Positions 44,132-51,505 of a stretch of DNA of 64,000 nt are shown piece after piece. The position numbers and the translations under genes are program-made. Origin of the DNA: Candidatus Methylomirabilota bacterium (GTDB lineage Bacteria > Methylomirabilota > Methylomirabilia > Methylomirabilales > Methylomirabilaceae); the NCBI GenBank assembly GCA_003104975.1, contig PQAM01000010.1, positions 186,001-250,000 of the forward strand. The letters run 5' to 3'. Within the stretch, counting starts at the first letter, position 1. Each line of letters opens with the position of its first letter. The notes beneath the pieces are model-generated. The model made no database searches and had not been told where the DNA came from. It saw nothing but the letters and a program-made list of their open reading frames with translations.

Positions 44132-44743
44132 ATGAACACCGAATTTCTTCACCCCGCACAGAAGCGCCGGTACCGATTGACGGTGGCCTGCGTTGCAGCG
44201 GTCGTTTCCCTTATTGCAGCAGGGGCAGCACTTGCGACCGTACCGGCGGTCAGGGATCACCTGTGCTATGAGCACCGGATGAATATGTTCTGCTCGATCT
44301 CTCGGATCGGCGAATCTGAGATACAGGTATTTGCGTGGTATCCGGAGGTGAAGCCATTCGACCGGACCGCTCTGGCGCCTCGCAGAATTCTGTCCGAGAT
44401 TCCCCCTCACAAGCAACGTTCATACGCCGGCAGTTTTCCGAGCGGAACACGCCAGTGGCTGTACTGGGACGCGCGACTCACGTCTGGTGCGGCGCCGGGC
44501 CGCCCCATTAAATTTCTGGCTCAGTGGACGACGTATAATGCGGGTGGTGATGCGGTCGCGGGCGGTATCATTGAGGCTACGTGGGGTGCGGATGACCCAA
44601 CGGTCAGGATTGTCGGCCCTGCAGACAACGATCCGATTCGTACCGTCGGTCAATTCCCGCCTGGCCACTATGGGCTTGTTCTGAAGGTATATGGCAATCA
44701 ACTGGCCGAGTCGGAAGTTCGCGGCGGATTCGATATCTACTGA
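44132..44743 (+). CDS. hypothetical membrane-anchored protein
   Basis: A 203-residue protein with one N-terminal membrane helix (LTVACVAAVVSLIAAGAALA) and an extracytoplasmic beta-rich region. Two Cys (HLCYEHRMNMFCS) could form a disulfide. No family is recognised. A ribosome binding site is weak (GGAAAG). Base composition is like its neighbours. Confidence 0.6.
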   Translation: MNTEFLHPAQKRRYRLTVACVAAVVSLIAAGAALATVPAVRDHLCYEHRMNMFCSISRIGESEIQVFAWYPEVKPFDRTALAPRRILSEIPPHKQRSYAGSFPSGTRQWLYWDARLTSGAAPGRPIKFLAQWTTYNAGGDAVAGGIIEATWGADDPTVRIVGPADNDPIRTVGQFPPGHYGLVLKVYGNQLAESEVRGGFDIY

Positions 44744-44754
44744 TGCTTAGACCG

Positions 44755-45082
44755 TCAGCCCCTCTTCTTGGCGCGGGATGTGGCTCCGGAGTCGAGGATG
44801 TCGCCGATCCACGTGAAGGCGGCAACCGTTGTAGGCAATCCGATGGTCGGCATTCCCAGCAGGACCGCATGCCTGATCTCCTCAGGCGAAGCACCCGCCT
44901 CAAGCGCCTTCCTGACATGAGAATGAACCGCCCCTTCTGACCGGATCCCGATCGCCATCCCGAGTTGGATCAGCTCCCGCATCTTTGCCTCCAGTGGACC
45001 CGAGGCGTTCGTACGCTGCATGGACCTCCGGGAATCGTTGAGTGAACTGCTGAAAGGGGATCGGCAACTTCGACCTCGGCAT
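44755..45082 (-). pseudogene. carboxymuconolactone decarboxylase/AhpD-like gene with a frameshift
   Basis: The minus strand carries an AhpD-like protein in two frames. The start at 45082 (after AAGGAGAAC) reads MPRSKLPIPFQQFTQRFPEV, HAAYERLG. The rest of the domain, GPLEAKMRELIQLGMAIGIR and EEIRHAVLLGMPTIG, continues in another frame to 44755. The switch lies near CTCGGGTCCACTGG at about 45003-45017; a single-base insertion or two-base loss explains it. The conserved Cys pair of true AhpD is missing: the site reads EGAVHSHVRKAL. Either a pseudogene or a sequence error. Confidence 0.75.
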
Positions 45083-45270
45083 CGTTGTTCTCCTTGTGCG
45101 GCTTGCTATGAGCCGTCTCGTCTGTAGGACACCTATCGTCTTCGACACGCATAGCCTCTCCGAACGTACCCGCATGATATCTTCCCATTCGCTATGCGTT
45201 CAAGCGATATGATTGGTTCCGGGGTAGGGGGCTGACCAGTCGAGCAGACTACTTGTTATGAAAAATGTAC

Positions 45271-45276
45271 TATAAT
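45271..45276 (+). promoter_or_regulatory. -10-like element before the sensor kinase gene
   Basis: A consensus TATAAT at 45271-45276, 60 bp upstream of the kinase start, in an AT-rich patch. No good -35 sits at 16-18 bp, so activator dependence or an artefact is possible. Confidence 0.35.
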
Positions 45277-45335
45277 AATTTTAGACACGCGCCGACAGGC
45301 CGAGGCTATGCCGGTCGTTGGAACGGAGTTGCCAC

Positions 45336-47789
45336 ATGGCTGCCGATCCGCCACGAAAATACAGGCCACTGATCTTTCAGATCTTCAACATCAACAAGAT
45401 CTTCGGCCGGCTTTCTATTCGGGCCAAGTTGATCATTGCCTTCTGTCTGTTCGGGGTGGTTCCGGTCGCCGTGGTGGGCGGGTACGGGGCGGTACATTCC
45501 TTCCGCCTCCTGAATGCCGCCACCCAGGATCGTTTGAAGAGTGGGGTTGCCTCGAAGGCCGAGGAGGTCGCGCGATTTCTCAAGGGAGTGGAAGGGGATG
45601 TCGTGTTCATGAGTCAACTCCCCACCCTCCAGGCTCTCATCAATCTCCCACCTGAGATCAGGCAGGAGCGATCCCTTCTTCTGTCCAGTCTTGGTCAGGA
45701 ATTCCTCTCCGTCTCTCAATCCCATAAAAGCTTCTATCAGATCAGGTACATCAATGAATTAGGGAAAGAGATGGTCCGGGCTGAGTTCGATGGGCAGCAT
45801 CACTACCTCGTCCCACCGGGCCGCCTCCAGGACAAAGGAAATCGATACTACTTCCAAGAGGCCATGGCCACCCCACCGGGCACCATGTATATTTCCCCCA
45901 TGGACCTCAACATCGAACGGGGTGTCGTGGAGGTTCCCCACAAGCCCGTGGTCCGCTACGCGGTCTCATTAAGAGATGCCCGGGAACAGCGGCGCGGCAT
46001 CGTCATCGCCAATCTGTACGCCTCTCAGATCCTCGATCCGATTCTGGCCCTTCGAGAGCAGAGGGGGGACGTCTCGGTTGTCCGGTCCGACGGTCTCTAC
46101 CTCTCACGTTCGACATGGATCGAGTCCGGCAACAATGCGGCAAGGTCGGGTGCGCCTCCATTTCCAGCGTGGTTAGCCTCTTACTCCGAACGGCTCCGAC
46201 CCAGTCGGAATGTGGGCGGCCCAGCTTCAGCGGAGTGGCTCTCGAAGGATTTTCCGCCGACAGCGGCGACAACGATCCTCTCGGGAACGACCGGGATCGT
46301 TGTTCAGTCGGGCCTCAAGGGGAGGATCGTGGCCTTTGCTCCCATCTTCCCCAACCGCGACCGTCAAGGGGAGTTTTGGGTCGTCCTCCACAGCTATTCC
46401 AAAGCAGAGTTTCTGTCCTCCACCCGCTCCCTTCAGGTGCTGGTCCTGGTGCTGGGCGGGGTGGTGTTGCTTGCGGCTGTCGGAATGGGTGTGGCCGCTG
46501 CCAGACATTTCACACGCCCGATTATCGCGTTGATCCGCGGGGCCAAAGCCATCGCGCAGGAAGATTTCGATCGACCCATTCAGATCGAGACCAATGACGA
46601 GTTAGAGGATCTGAGTCGTCAATTCAATCGAATGGCCGTCGACCTGAAGCAGCGCACGATACAGCTTCGCGAGGCGAGGGCAAGTGCCGAGCGAAAGGCG
46701 CAGGAGACCCAGGCGCTGCTTCAAATCCAAACCGAGATCATGGGCCTGCCTTCGCTTCCCCAGGTCCTACAGCTTGTCGTGGATAAGACCCGCGAGACGT
46801 TGAAGGCGGATGTGGTTGTTCTGTGTCTCGACGAACCCGGGGTCGGGTATAGGGTGGGGGCGACGAGCGGCGCACCGGAGGTTGTGCGCCAAAAACCAGG
46901 AACGGTCCTTGATATGGCGACCTGTCCGAAGGTCGTGGACCCCGAGGCCGACTGCCCGGTCGTTGCGCATGAGATCCTTCTACCCACCCATATTGCGGTA
47001 CCGATGCGAAGCGGGAATCGGATCATGAGCGATCTGTGCGTTGGGTATCGAACCGCGCGTGCTCTGGATCCGGATGAGATGGAATTCTTAAGCGGGCTGG
47101 CCAATCTGGCGGCGGTCGCGATCGAAAACGCACGGCTCCAGAGAGAAGTTCGAGCATTGGCCAGGCTGGAGGAACAGGAGCGGATCGCGGGAGATCTTCA
47201 TGACGGGATCATCCAATCGATTTACGCCACAGGCCTCAGTCTCAAGGAGTGTGTTCGCCTCGCTGAGGAGGATCCGCAGCGGATCAAGCCGATTGTGGAG
47301 ATCTCGATCCGCAATCTGGACATGGTGATCCGTGATGTCCGCAACTACATCATCGGCCTGCAGTCGGAGTGGCTGCAGTCATCCGGCCTCAGTCGCTCCC
47401 TCGCCGACTTGGCGCACGGCCTGTCGCTGAACGGATTGATCGATGTGCAGTTAGACGTGGAGCCGGACATCGACGCGGTACTGACGCCCGAGCAAACCGG
47501 CCACCTCTTTCAGATCTGCCGTGAGGCCTTGACCAATGTCGTCAAACACGCGGGCGCCTCAAAGGTTCTGCTGACCCTCGCGAGGTCCGACGGACAGCTT
47601 CGCCTGAGGGTTGAGGACGACGGTCGGGGATGTGATCCGACTCGGTGCTCGGGTTCCGGGCACGGCCTTCGCACGATGGAGGAGCGGGCGAAAAGGTTAG
47701 GCGGTGTCCTACGGGTGGAAGGAGCCGAGGGCCGTGGGACCAGGGTCACCATGGAATTCCCGCTGAAGCGGGGGGAGCGGCTGAGATGA
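45336..47789 (+). CDS. membrane sensor histidine kinase (NarX-like, HAMP-GAF-HisKA_3)
   Basis: An 817-residue sensor kinase. A membrane helix (LIIAFCLFGVVPVAVVGG, about residue 30) and a second (VLVLVLGGVVLLAAVGMGV, about 370) bracket a ~320-residue extracytoplasmic Cache-like domain. Then HAMP (RPIIALIRGAKAIAQEDFD), a coiled linker, a GAF domain (~460-600), HisKA_3 with EEQERIAGDLHDGIIQSIY (the phospho-accepting His of DLHDG) and a HATPase domain (EALTNVVKHA, VEDDGRGC, GHGLRTMEERAKRLGG). The ATG at 45336 is chosen over a TTG at 45318. The regulator gene overlaps its stop. A role in respiratory gene control is inferred from the downstream cluster. Confidence 0.9.
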   Translation: MAADPPRKYRPLIFQIFNINKIFGRLSIRAKLIIAFCLFGVVPVAVVGGYGAVHSFRLLNAATQDRLKSGVASKAEEVARFLKGVEGDVVFMSQLPTLQALINLPPEIRQERSLLLSSLGQEFLSVSQSHKSFYQIRYINELGKEMVRAEFDGQHHYLVPPGRLQDKGNRYYFQEAMATPPGTMYISPMDLNIERGVVEVPHKPVVRYAVSLRDAREQRRGIVIANLYASQILDPILALREQRGDVSVVRSDGLYLSRSTWIESGNNAARSGAPPFPAWLASYSERLRPSRNVGGPASAEWLSKDFPPTAATTILSGTTGIVVQSGLKGRIVAFAPIFPNRDRQGEFWVVLHSYSKAEFLSSTRSLQVLVLVLGGVVLLAAVGMGVAAARHFTRPIIALIRGAKAIAQEDFDRPIQIETNDELEDLSRQFNRMAVDLKQRTIQLREARASAERKAQETQALLQIQTEIMGLPSLPQVLQLVVDKTRETLKADVVVLCLDEPGVGYRVGATSGAPEVVRQKPGTVLDMATCPKVVDPEADCPVVAHEILLPTHIAVPMRSGNRIMSDLCVGYRTARALDPDEMEFLSGLANLAAVAIENARLQREVRALARLEEQERIAGDLHDGIIQSIYATGLSLKECVRLAEEDPQRIKPIVEISIRNLDMVIRDVRNYIIGLQSEWLQSSGLSRSLADLAHGLSLNGLIDVQLDVEPDIDAVLTPEQTGHLFQICREALTNVVKHAGASKVLLTLARSDGQLRLRVEDDGRGCDPTRCSGSGHGLRTMEERAKRLGGVLRVEGAEGRGTRVTMEFPLKRGERLR

Positions 47790-48454
47790 AACGAGACACG
47801 ATAGGGAAGAAGATCGGCGTGCTCATTGTGGACGATCACCCGGTCGTCAGGGTCGGACTGCGATCGTTGCTGAGCCGCGAACCGACCATTGAGGTGGTGG
47901 GTGAAGCGGGAACGGCGGCCGAGGCGGTGGCTCAGGCGGCGCGGCTGCAGCCGAACGTCATCATCATGGACGTGCGCTTACCCGACAGCAGCGGGGTTGA
48001 GGCCTGCAGGGAGATCCGGAGTGCCGATCCAAAAGCGCACATCATTATGCTGACCTCCCATGCCGATGAGGACGCCGTCTTCAACTCGATCATGGCGGGA
48101 GCCGCCGGCTACCTGTTGAAGCAGGTCTCGGAACCGGAACTCGTGCAGGCCATCGAGACCGTCGCAACCGGACAATCGCTGCTTGATCCGGCGGTGACGC
48201 ACAAGGTTCTGGAGAAGATCAAAAGGCTCGCGACCGGTCGAGGTATCAGTGAGATCTCTCAGCTTTCGGCCCAGGAGCAAAAGGTGCTGGCCCTCGTCTC
48301 TGAAGGCATGACCAATCGGGAGGTCGCACGCGCACTCGGACTGAGCGACAAGACGGTCAAGAACTATCTCTCCCACGTCTTCGAGAAACTCAACCTCTCC
48401 CGCCGCGCGGAGGCGGCGGCGTTCTTCGCCCGCCACCATATGAAGTTGCCCTGA
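47786..48454 (+). CDS. NarL/FixJ-family response regulator
   Basis: A 222-residue regulator. The receiver domain has the acidic pocket VLIVDDHPVV, phosphorylation Asp in VIIMDVRLPDSSG and Lys in YLLKQVSEPE. The C-terminal LuxR-type helix-turn-helix is LSAQEQKVLALVSEGMTNREV, then ARALGLSDKTVKNYLSHVFEKL. Its ATG overlaps the kinase stop (ATGA), so the pair is co-translated. Two overlapping palindromes lie right after it. Confidence 0.93.
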   Translation: MKRDTIGKKIGVLIVDDHPVVRVGLRSLLSREPTIEVVGEAGTAAEAVAQAARLQPNVIIMDVRLPDSSGVEACREIRSADPKAHIIMLTSHADEDAVFNSIMAGAAGYLLKQVSEPELVQAIETVATGQSLLDPAVTHKVLEKIKRLATGRGISEISQLSAQEQKVLALVSEGMTNREVARALGLSDKTVKNYLSHVFEKLNLSRRAEAAAFFARHHMKLP

Positions 48455-48462
48455 TTTCCCCT

Positions 48463-48493
48463 CTAGGGCCATTTGGCCCTAGTCGTACTAGGG
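48463..48493. promoter_or_regulatory. overlapping palindromes after the response regulator gene
   Basis: CTAGGGCC-ATTT-GGCCCTAG (48463-48482) is a perfect 8-bp stem. CCCTAGT-CGT-ACTAGGG (48477-48493) is a second perfect 7-bp stem sharing its arm. The two hairpins are mutually exclusive in RNA. It could be a terminator or an alternative-structure regulatory element; no U-tract follows. Confidence 0.6.
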
Positions 48494-48923
48494 TCGCTAA
48501 TCTTATTGCTGTTCCCCATCCCGCACTTGTTCCCCTTCGTCTTCCCTCACATACTCTGGGCATGAAACGATCTGTGATGGTTGTGCGCGGCGTCGTTGTG
48601 TGAACATATTTTCACATAAAGGGGCCTGACTGTGAAAAATTGCCATACGACAACAACCGAGTGTGACGGCGTGAGGGTGTTGTTGCTGTTGACGGCTTCG
48701 CAAGCCGGTTCTGCTTTACAATTCGCGCGTTGTCGAGAGCAGGGCAGGCCATCACAAAGGCACAAGATCGTTTGGCCTGGCGTTTGCACTGTAAGACCAC
48801 GACCGACAACGGTGTCGGTGATAGTCCTACACGGACACGGTCAAAGCGAGGCAAGACACGCGATCGTATACGACCAATGTCCCTCGCAACGTGTGCACGA
48901 AGCAGCATGAAAGGACACGCGCG
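48494..48923. other. 430-bp gene-free leader of the respiratory cluster
   Basis: No convincing gene is found. It contains TGTGAA-CATATT-TTCACA at 48599-48616, an 18-bp palindrome of the size bound by Crp/Fnr-type regulators, and a GGCTT-CGC-AAGCC hairpin near 48690. The end has AAAGGA before the DUF2231 gene. The length and palindromes suggest a regulated promoter region for the downstream operon. Confidence 0.5.
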
Positions 48924-49385
48924 ATGAACGGAGTCCTGCACCCTCTATCCGTACACCTGCCCATCGCCCTGCTGTTTATGGCTTTTATGACGATGGGGTA
49001 TTGGCTGCTGAGAGGGCTGGCCACGTCGGTTTTCGAGAACCGGATCTACAGCCTCACGCGCTTCAATACCGCCGCCGGAGTGGTGTTCGTCCTCTTGTCC
49101 ATAGCAACGGGATTTCGGGATGTGCTGGCGGGGTATTGGATCGCGTTCCACTCCCCTCTGGGGAAGTGGCTGTACGTCAAGGTTGTCTTGGCTCTGCTCA
49201 TTGTGATCACCTATAGCGCCTTCCTTTGGCAAAGCCGGAAGAAGCCTCAGTATCTGCAAGAGGACCCAAAGATTTTGACGTGGTGCCTTACCACGCAGTT
49301 GGTGGGCTTCCTCCTGCTGGTCATCGCCACGGCGCTGGGGACGATGCTGGTGTTCTATCCCCACATCCTCGCGCAACTCGGATGA
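48924..49385 (+). CDS. DUF2231-like membrane protein
   Basis: A 153-residue inner-membrane protein with four predicted helices. The N-terminal motif MNGVLHPLSVHLPIALLFMA is typical of DUF2231, whose histidines (HPLSVHLP) may bind heme. It opens the NDH-2/Qrc-like cluster, with AAAGGAC before the ATG. NDH-2 starts 50 bp downstream. A role as membrane b-type electron carrier is speculative. Confidence 0.75.
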   Translation: MNGVLHPLSVHLPIALLFMAFMTMGYWLLRGLATSVFENRIYSLTRFNTAAGVVFVLLSIATGFRDVLAGYWIAFHSPLGKWLYVKVVLALLIVITYSAFLWQSRKKPQYLQEDPKILTWCLTTQLVGFLLLVIATALGTMLVFYPHILAQLG

Positions 49386-49435
49386 GGCAACGACATGTCG
49401 CGCATGACGCATCGACGGATGAAAGGAGAGCTCGC

Positions 49436-50857
49436 ATGACACGAATACCTGCGCAGATCGTGGTGCTCGGAGGAGGGTTCGGTGGTCTGTATGCGGCCAT
49501 GACGCTGCAGCGAGAGCTGGCCGGCTCCGACGTGGCCCAGGTCACGCTGGTGGACCGGCGCAACTATTTCACCTTCACCCCGTTCCTGCCGGAGGTGGCG
49601 GCCGGCACCCTCGGTCGGGTGCATGTGACGTATCCCTTGCGATTCCTGGCCCAGAAAGGCCGGTTTTGTTTCGTTCAAGGGACGGTGCAGGATTTTAACC
49701 TGGCCGAGCAGACGATCCGAACGGAGACCACCACCCTTACTTACGATTATCTGATTGTATCCCTCGGGGGCGTACCCTCTTTCTTCGGCAACTCGCACAT
49801 TGCCGCGCACGCGCTGACGTTGAACTCGATCGACGATGCCCTAGCCATCCGGAACCATGCCATCCGGTGTTTTGAACACGCTGTCGTCGAGTCTGATCCG
49901 ATCCGCCGGCGTCAGCTTCTCACCTTCGTGGTCGCCGGAGCCGGCCCCTGCGGGGTTGAGGTGGCCGCTGAACTGCGCCACCTGATCCGGACGGTCCTGC
50001 TCAAGTACTATCCCGTGGACCCGTCGGAGATCAGGATCCTGTTGGTTTCCAAGGGCGATCGGATCCTTCCTGATTTCGCCGGCGAGCTGGCCGAGACCGG
50101 TCAGAAGACGCTGATGAAGCGGGGGATTGAGGTCCGGCTGCACACACGGGTGACCGGCGCGAGCATGGAACATGTAGAGCTGAATGATCACGAGCTCATC
50201 CCCACGCGGACCCTCATCTGGGCGGCCGGCGTCACGGCCAATCCCGTCTTGGCCAAGCTGCCCGTACCGAGGAGCCCACAGGGAGGCATTGTGGTCGATG
50301 AGTTCCTCACGATCCCGGCGTGCCCGGAGGTGTACGTCATCGGGGATGGTGCCTCGGTCGTGGACCGACGCCAGGGGCGCCCGTATCCGGCCTTGGCGCC
50401 GGTCGCGATTCGCCAAGGGATCCGGGCCGCGGGCAATATCCTGAATATGCTGCAGGGGCGGATCCGAGAGCCCTTTCGGTTTGACTTTACCGGCAACATC
50501 GTGGGGCTCGGGTGCGGGATGGCCCTGGTCAATCTGCTGGGCCTCAAGTTCCATGGTCGGTTGGGGTGGTGGTTCTACCGGATGGCTTACTTGCAGCGAT
50601 TGGTCAGCTTCCGAAATAAGGCGTCCCTCACGCTCACCCTAGCGCTGAATGCAATCTTTGGTCGTGATATCTCCTGCGAAACCTGGCCCGAGGCCGACCA
50701 GCGCGCGCTGAGCGGCAGGGTATCCGCCGGCGCTCCGGGATTTGGACGCGCCGGTCACCGTGTGTCCACCGCTTCAGTTCCGGCAGTCTGCCCCCTATGC
50801 CGCGCACGCGTTGATGTCCAGGGACGCTTTGCTGCGCTCCCTGCAGCATCGGACTGA
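49436..50857 (+). CDS. ndh: type II NADH dehydrogenase (NDH-2)
   Basis: A 473-residue single-subunit NADH:quinone oxidoreductase without proton pumping. The FAD-binding start is IVVLGGGFGGLYAAMTL; the NADH Rossmann motif is VVAGAGPCGVEVAAEL; the second FAD motif is VYVIGDGASV, followed by ALAPVAIRQG. The C-terminal amphipathic region probably binds the membrane. The ATG at 49436 follows AAAGGAGAG. A Cys pair (VCPLCRAR) near the end is not usual. It would feed electrons into the same quinone pool as the next genes. Confidence 0.9.
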   Translation: MTRIPAQIVVLGGGFGGLYAAMTLQRELAGSDVAQVTLVDRRNYFTFTPFLPEVAAGTLGRVHVTYPLRFLAQKGRFCFVQGTVQDFNLAEQTIRTETTTLTYDYLIVSLGGVPSFFGNSHIAAHALTLNSIDDALAIRNHAIRCFEHAVVESDPIRRRQLLTFVVAGAGPCGVEVAAELRHLIRTVLLKYYPVDPSEIRILLVSKGDRILPDFAGELAETGQKTLMKRGIEVRLHTRVTGASMEHVELNDHELIPTRTLIWAAGVTANPVLAKLPVPRSPQGGIVVDEFLTIPACPEVYVIGDGASVVDRRQGRPYPALAPVAIRQGIRAAGNILNMLQGRIREPFRFDFTGNIVGLGCGMALVNLLGLKFHGRLGWWFYRMAYLQRLVSFRNKASLTLTLALNAIFGRDISCETWPEADQRALSGRVSAGAPGFGRAGHRVSTASVPAVCPLCRARVDVQGRFAALPAASD

Positions 50858-50872
50858 GTCACGGTTGCGGGA

Positions 50873-51394
50873 GTGAGGAATTTTTTCAGTAAACGAGTTG
50901 GGCTGGGCGTCGTGGCTGCCATTTTTCTGGTGGCCGGTATCGCCCTCTACGCCTCACGATCGGGCGATGCGGAACAGCCTATGCGCTTCAGTCACAAGGC
51001 CCATCTGAAGGATGCGAAGTGCAAGGCCTGTCATACCCATTACGAGAAACAGGCGGCGGCCGGGATGCCGCGGCTGGAGCACTGCATGGACTGTCACGAG
51101 GGAACCCAATCGAAGCAGGCTGAAGACGTGAAGGAAGAAGAGAGGCTGGCCGGCTACGCGGAAAAGCAGGAGGAGATCCACTGGGTCAGACTATACCGGA
51201 TTCCCGACCACTCCTTATTCTCTCACAGACTGCACGTCGTCAAGGGAAGACTCGAGTGCAAGACATGCCATGGCCCGATAGAGGCGAGCGAGACGGCTCC
51301 GCGCAGACCTGCGCAAGCGATCAGCATGGACTGGTGTATGTCATGCCACAAGGAGCGGCATGTCACCAATGACTGTAATACCTGTCATCGGTGA
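50873..51394 (+). CDS. pentaheme c-type cytochrome (QrcA/ActA-like)
   Basis: A 173-residue periplasmic or membrane-anchored cytochrome. One N-terminal helix (LGVVAAIFLVAGIALYA) precedes five CxxCH motifs: CKACH, CMDCH, CKTCH, CMSCH and CNTCH. The FSHKAHL and LFSHRLHV histidines are likely distal ligands, as in the cytochrome c7 / ActA-QrcA fold. It begins with GTG 15 bp after ndh. It is the expected electron-exit subunit of the complex encoded by the next three genes. Confidence 0.88.
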   Translation: MRNFFSKRVGLGVVAAIFLVAGIALYASRSGDAEQPMRFSHKAHLKDAKCKACHTHYEKQAAAGMPRLEHCMDCHEGTQSKQAEDVKEEERLAGYAEKQEEIHWVRLYRIPDHSLFSHRLHVVKGRLECKTCHGPIEASETAPRRPAQAISMDWCMSCHKERHVTNDCNTCHR

Positions 51395-51414
51395 TTCCGG
51401 GGACCACGGTCGAT

Positions 51415-51442
51415 CGCCCTTCGACAAGCTCAGGGCGAACGG
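51415..51442. repeat. dispersed repeat (family C), hairpin
   Basis: CGCCCTTCGACAAGCTCAGG continuing GCGAACGG; the arms TCGCCCT and AGGGCGA form a 7-bp stem. It lies between the cytochrome and the molybdopterin-family gene and could act as a weak attenuator. Confidence 0.7.
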
Positions 51443-51505
51443 AATAAGCAAAGAAACGTTGGACTCACTACATTAGGTGAATCATGACTGCCATGGACGA
51501 CTGAG

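Noticed and set aside
48632-48910. Small gene in the leader of the respiratory cluster
   Set aside because: The frame has no homology pattern and lies across palindromes; no proper ribosome binding site.
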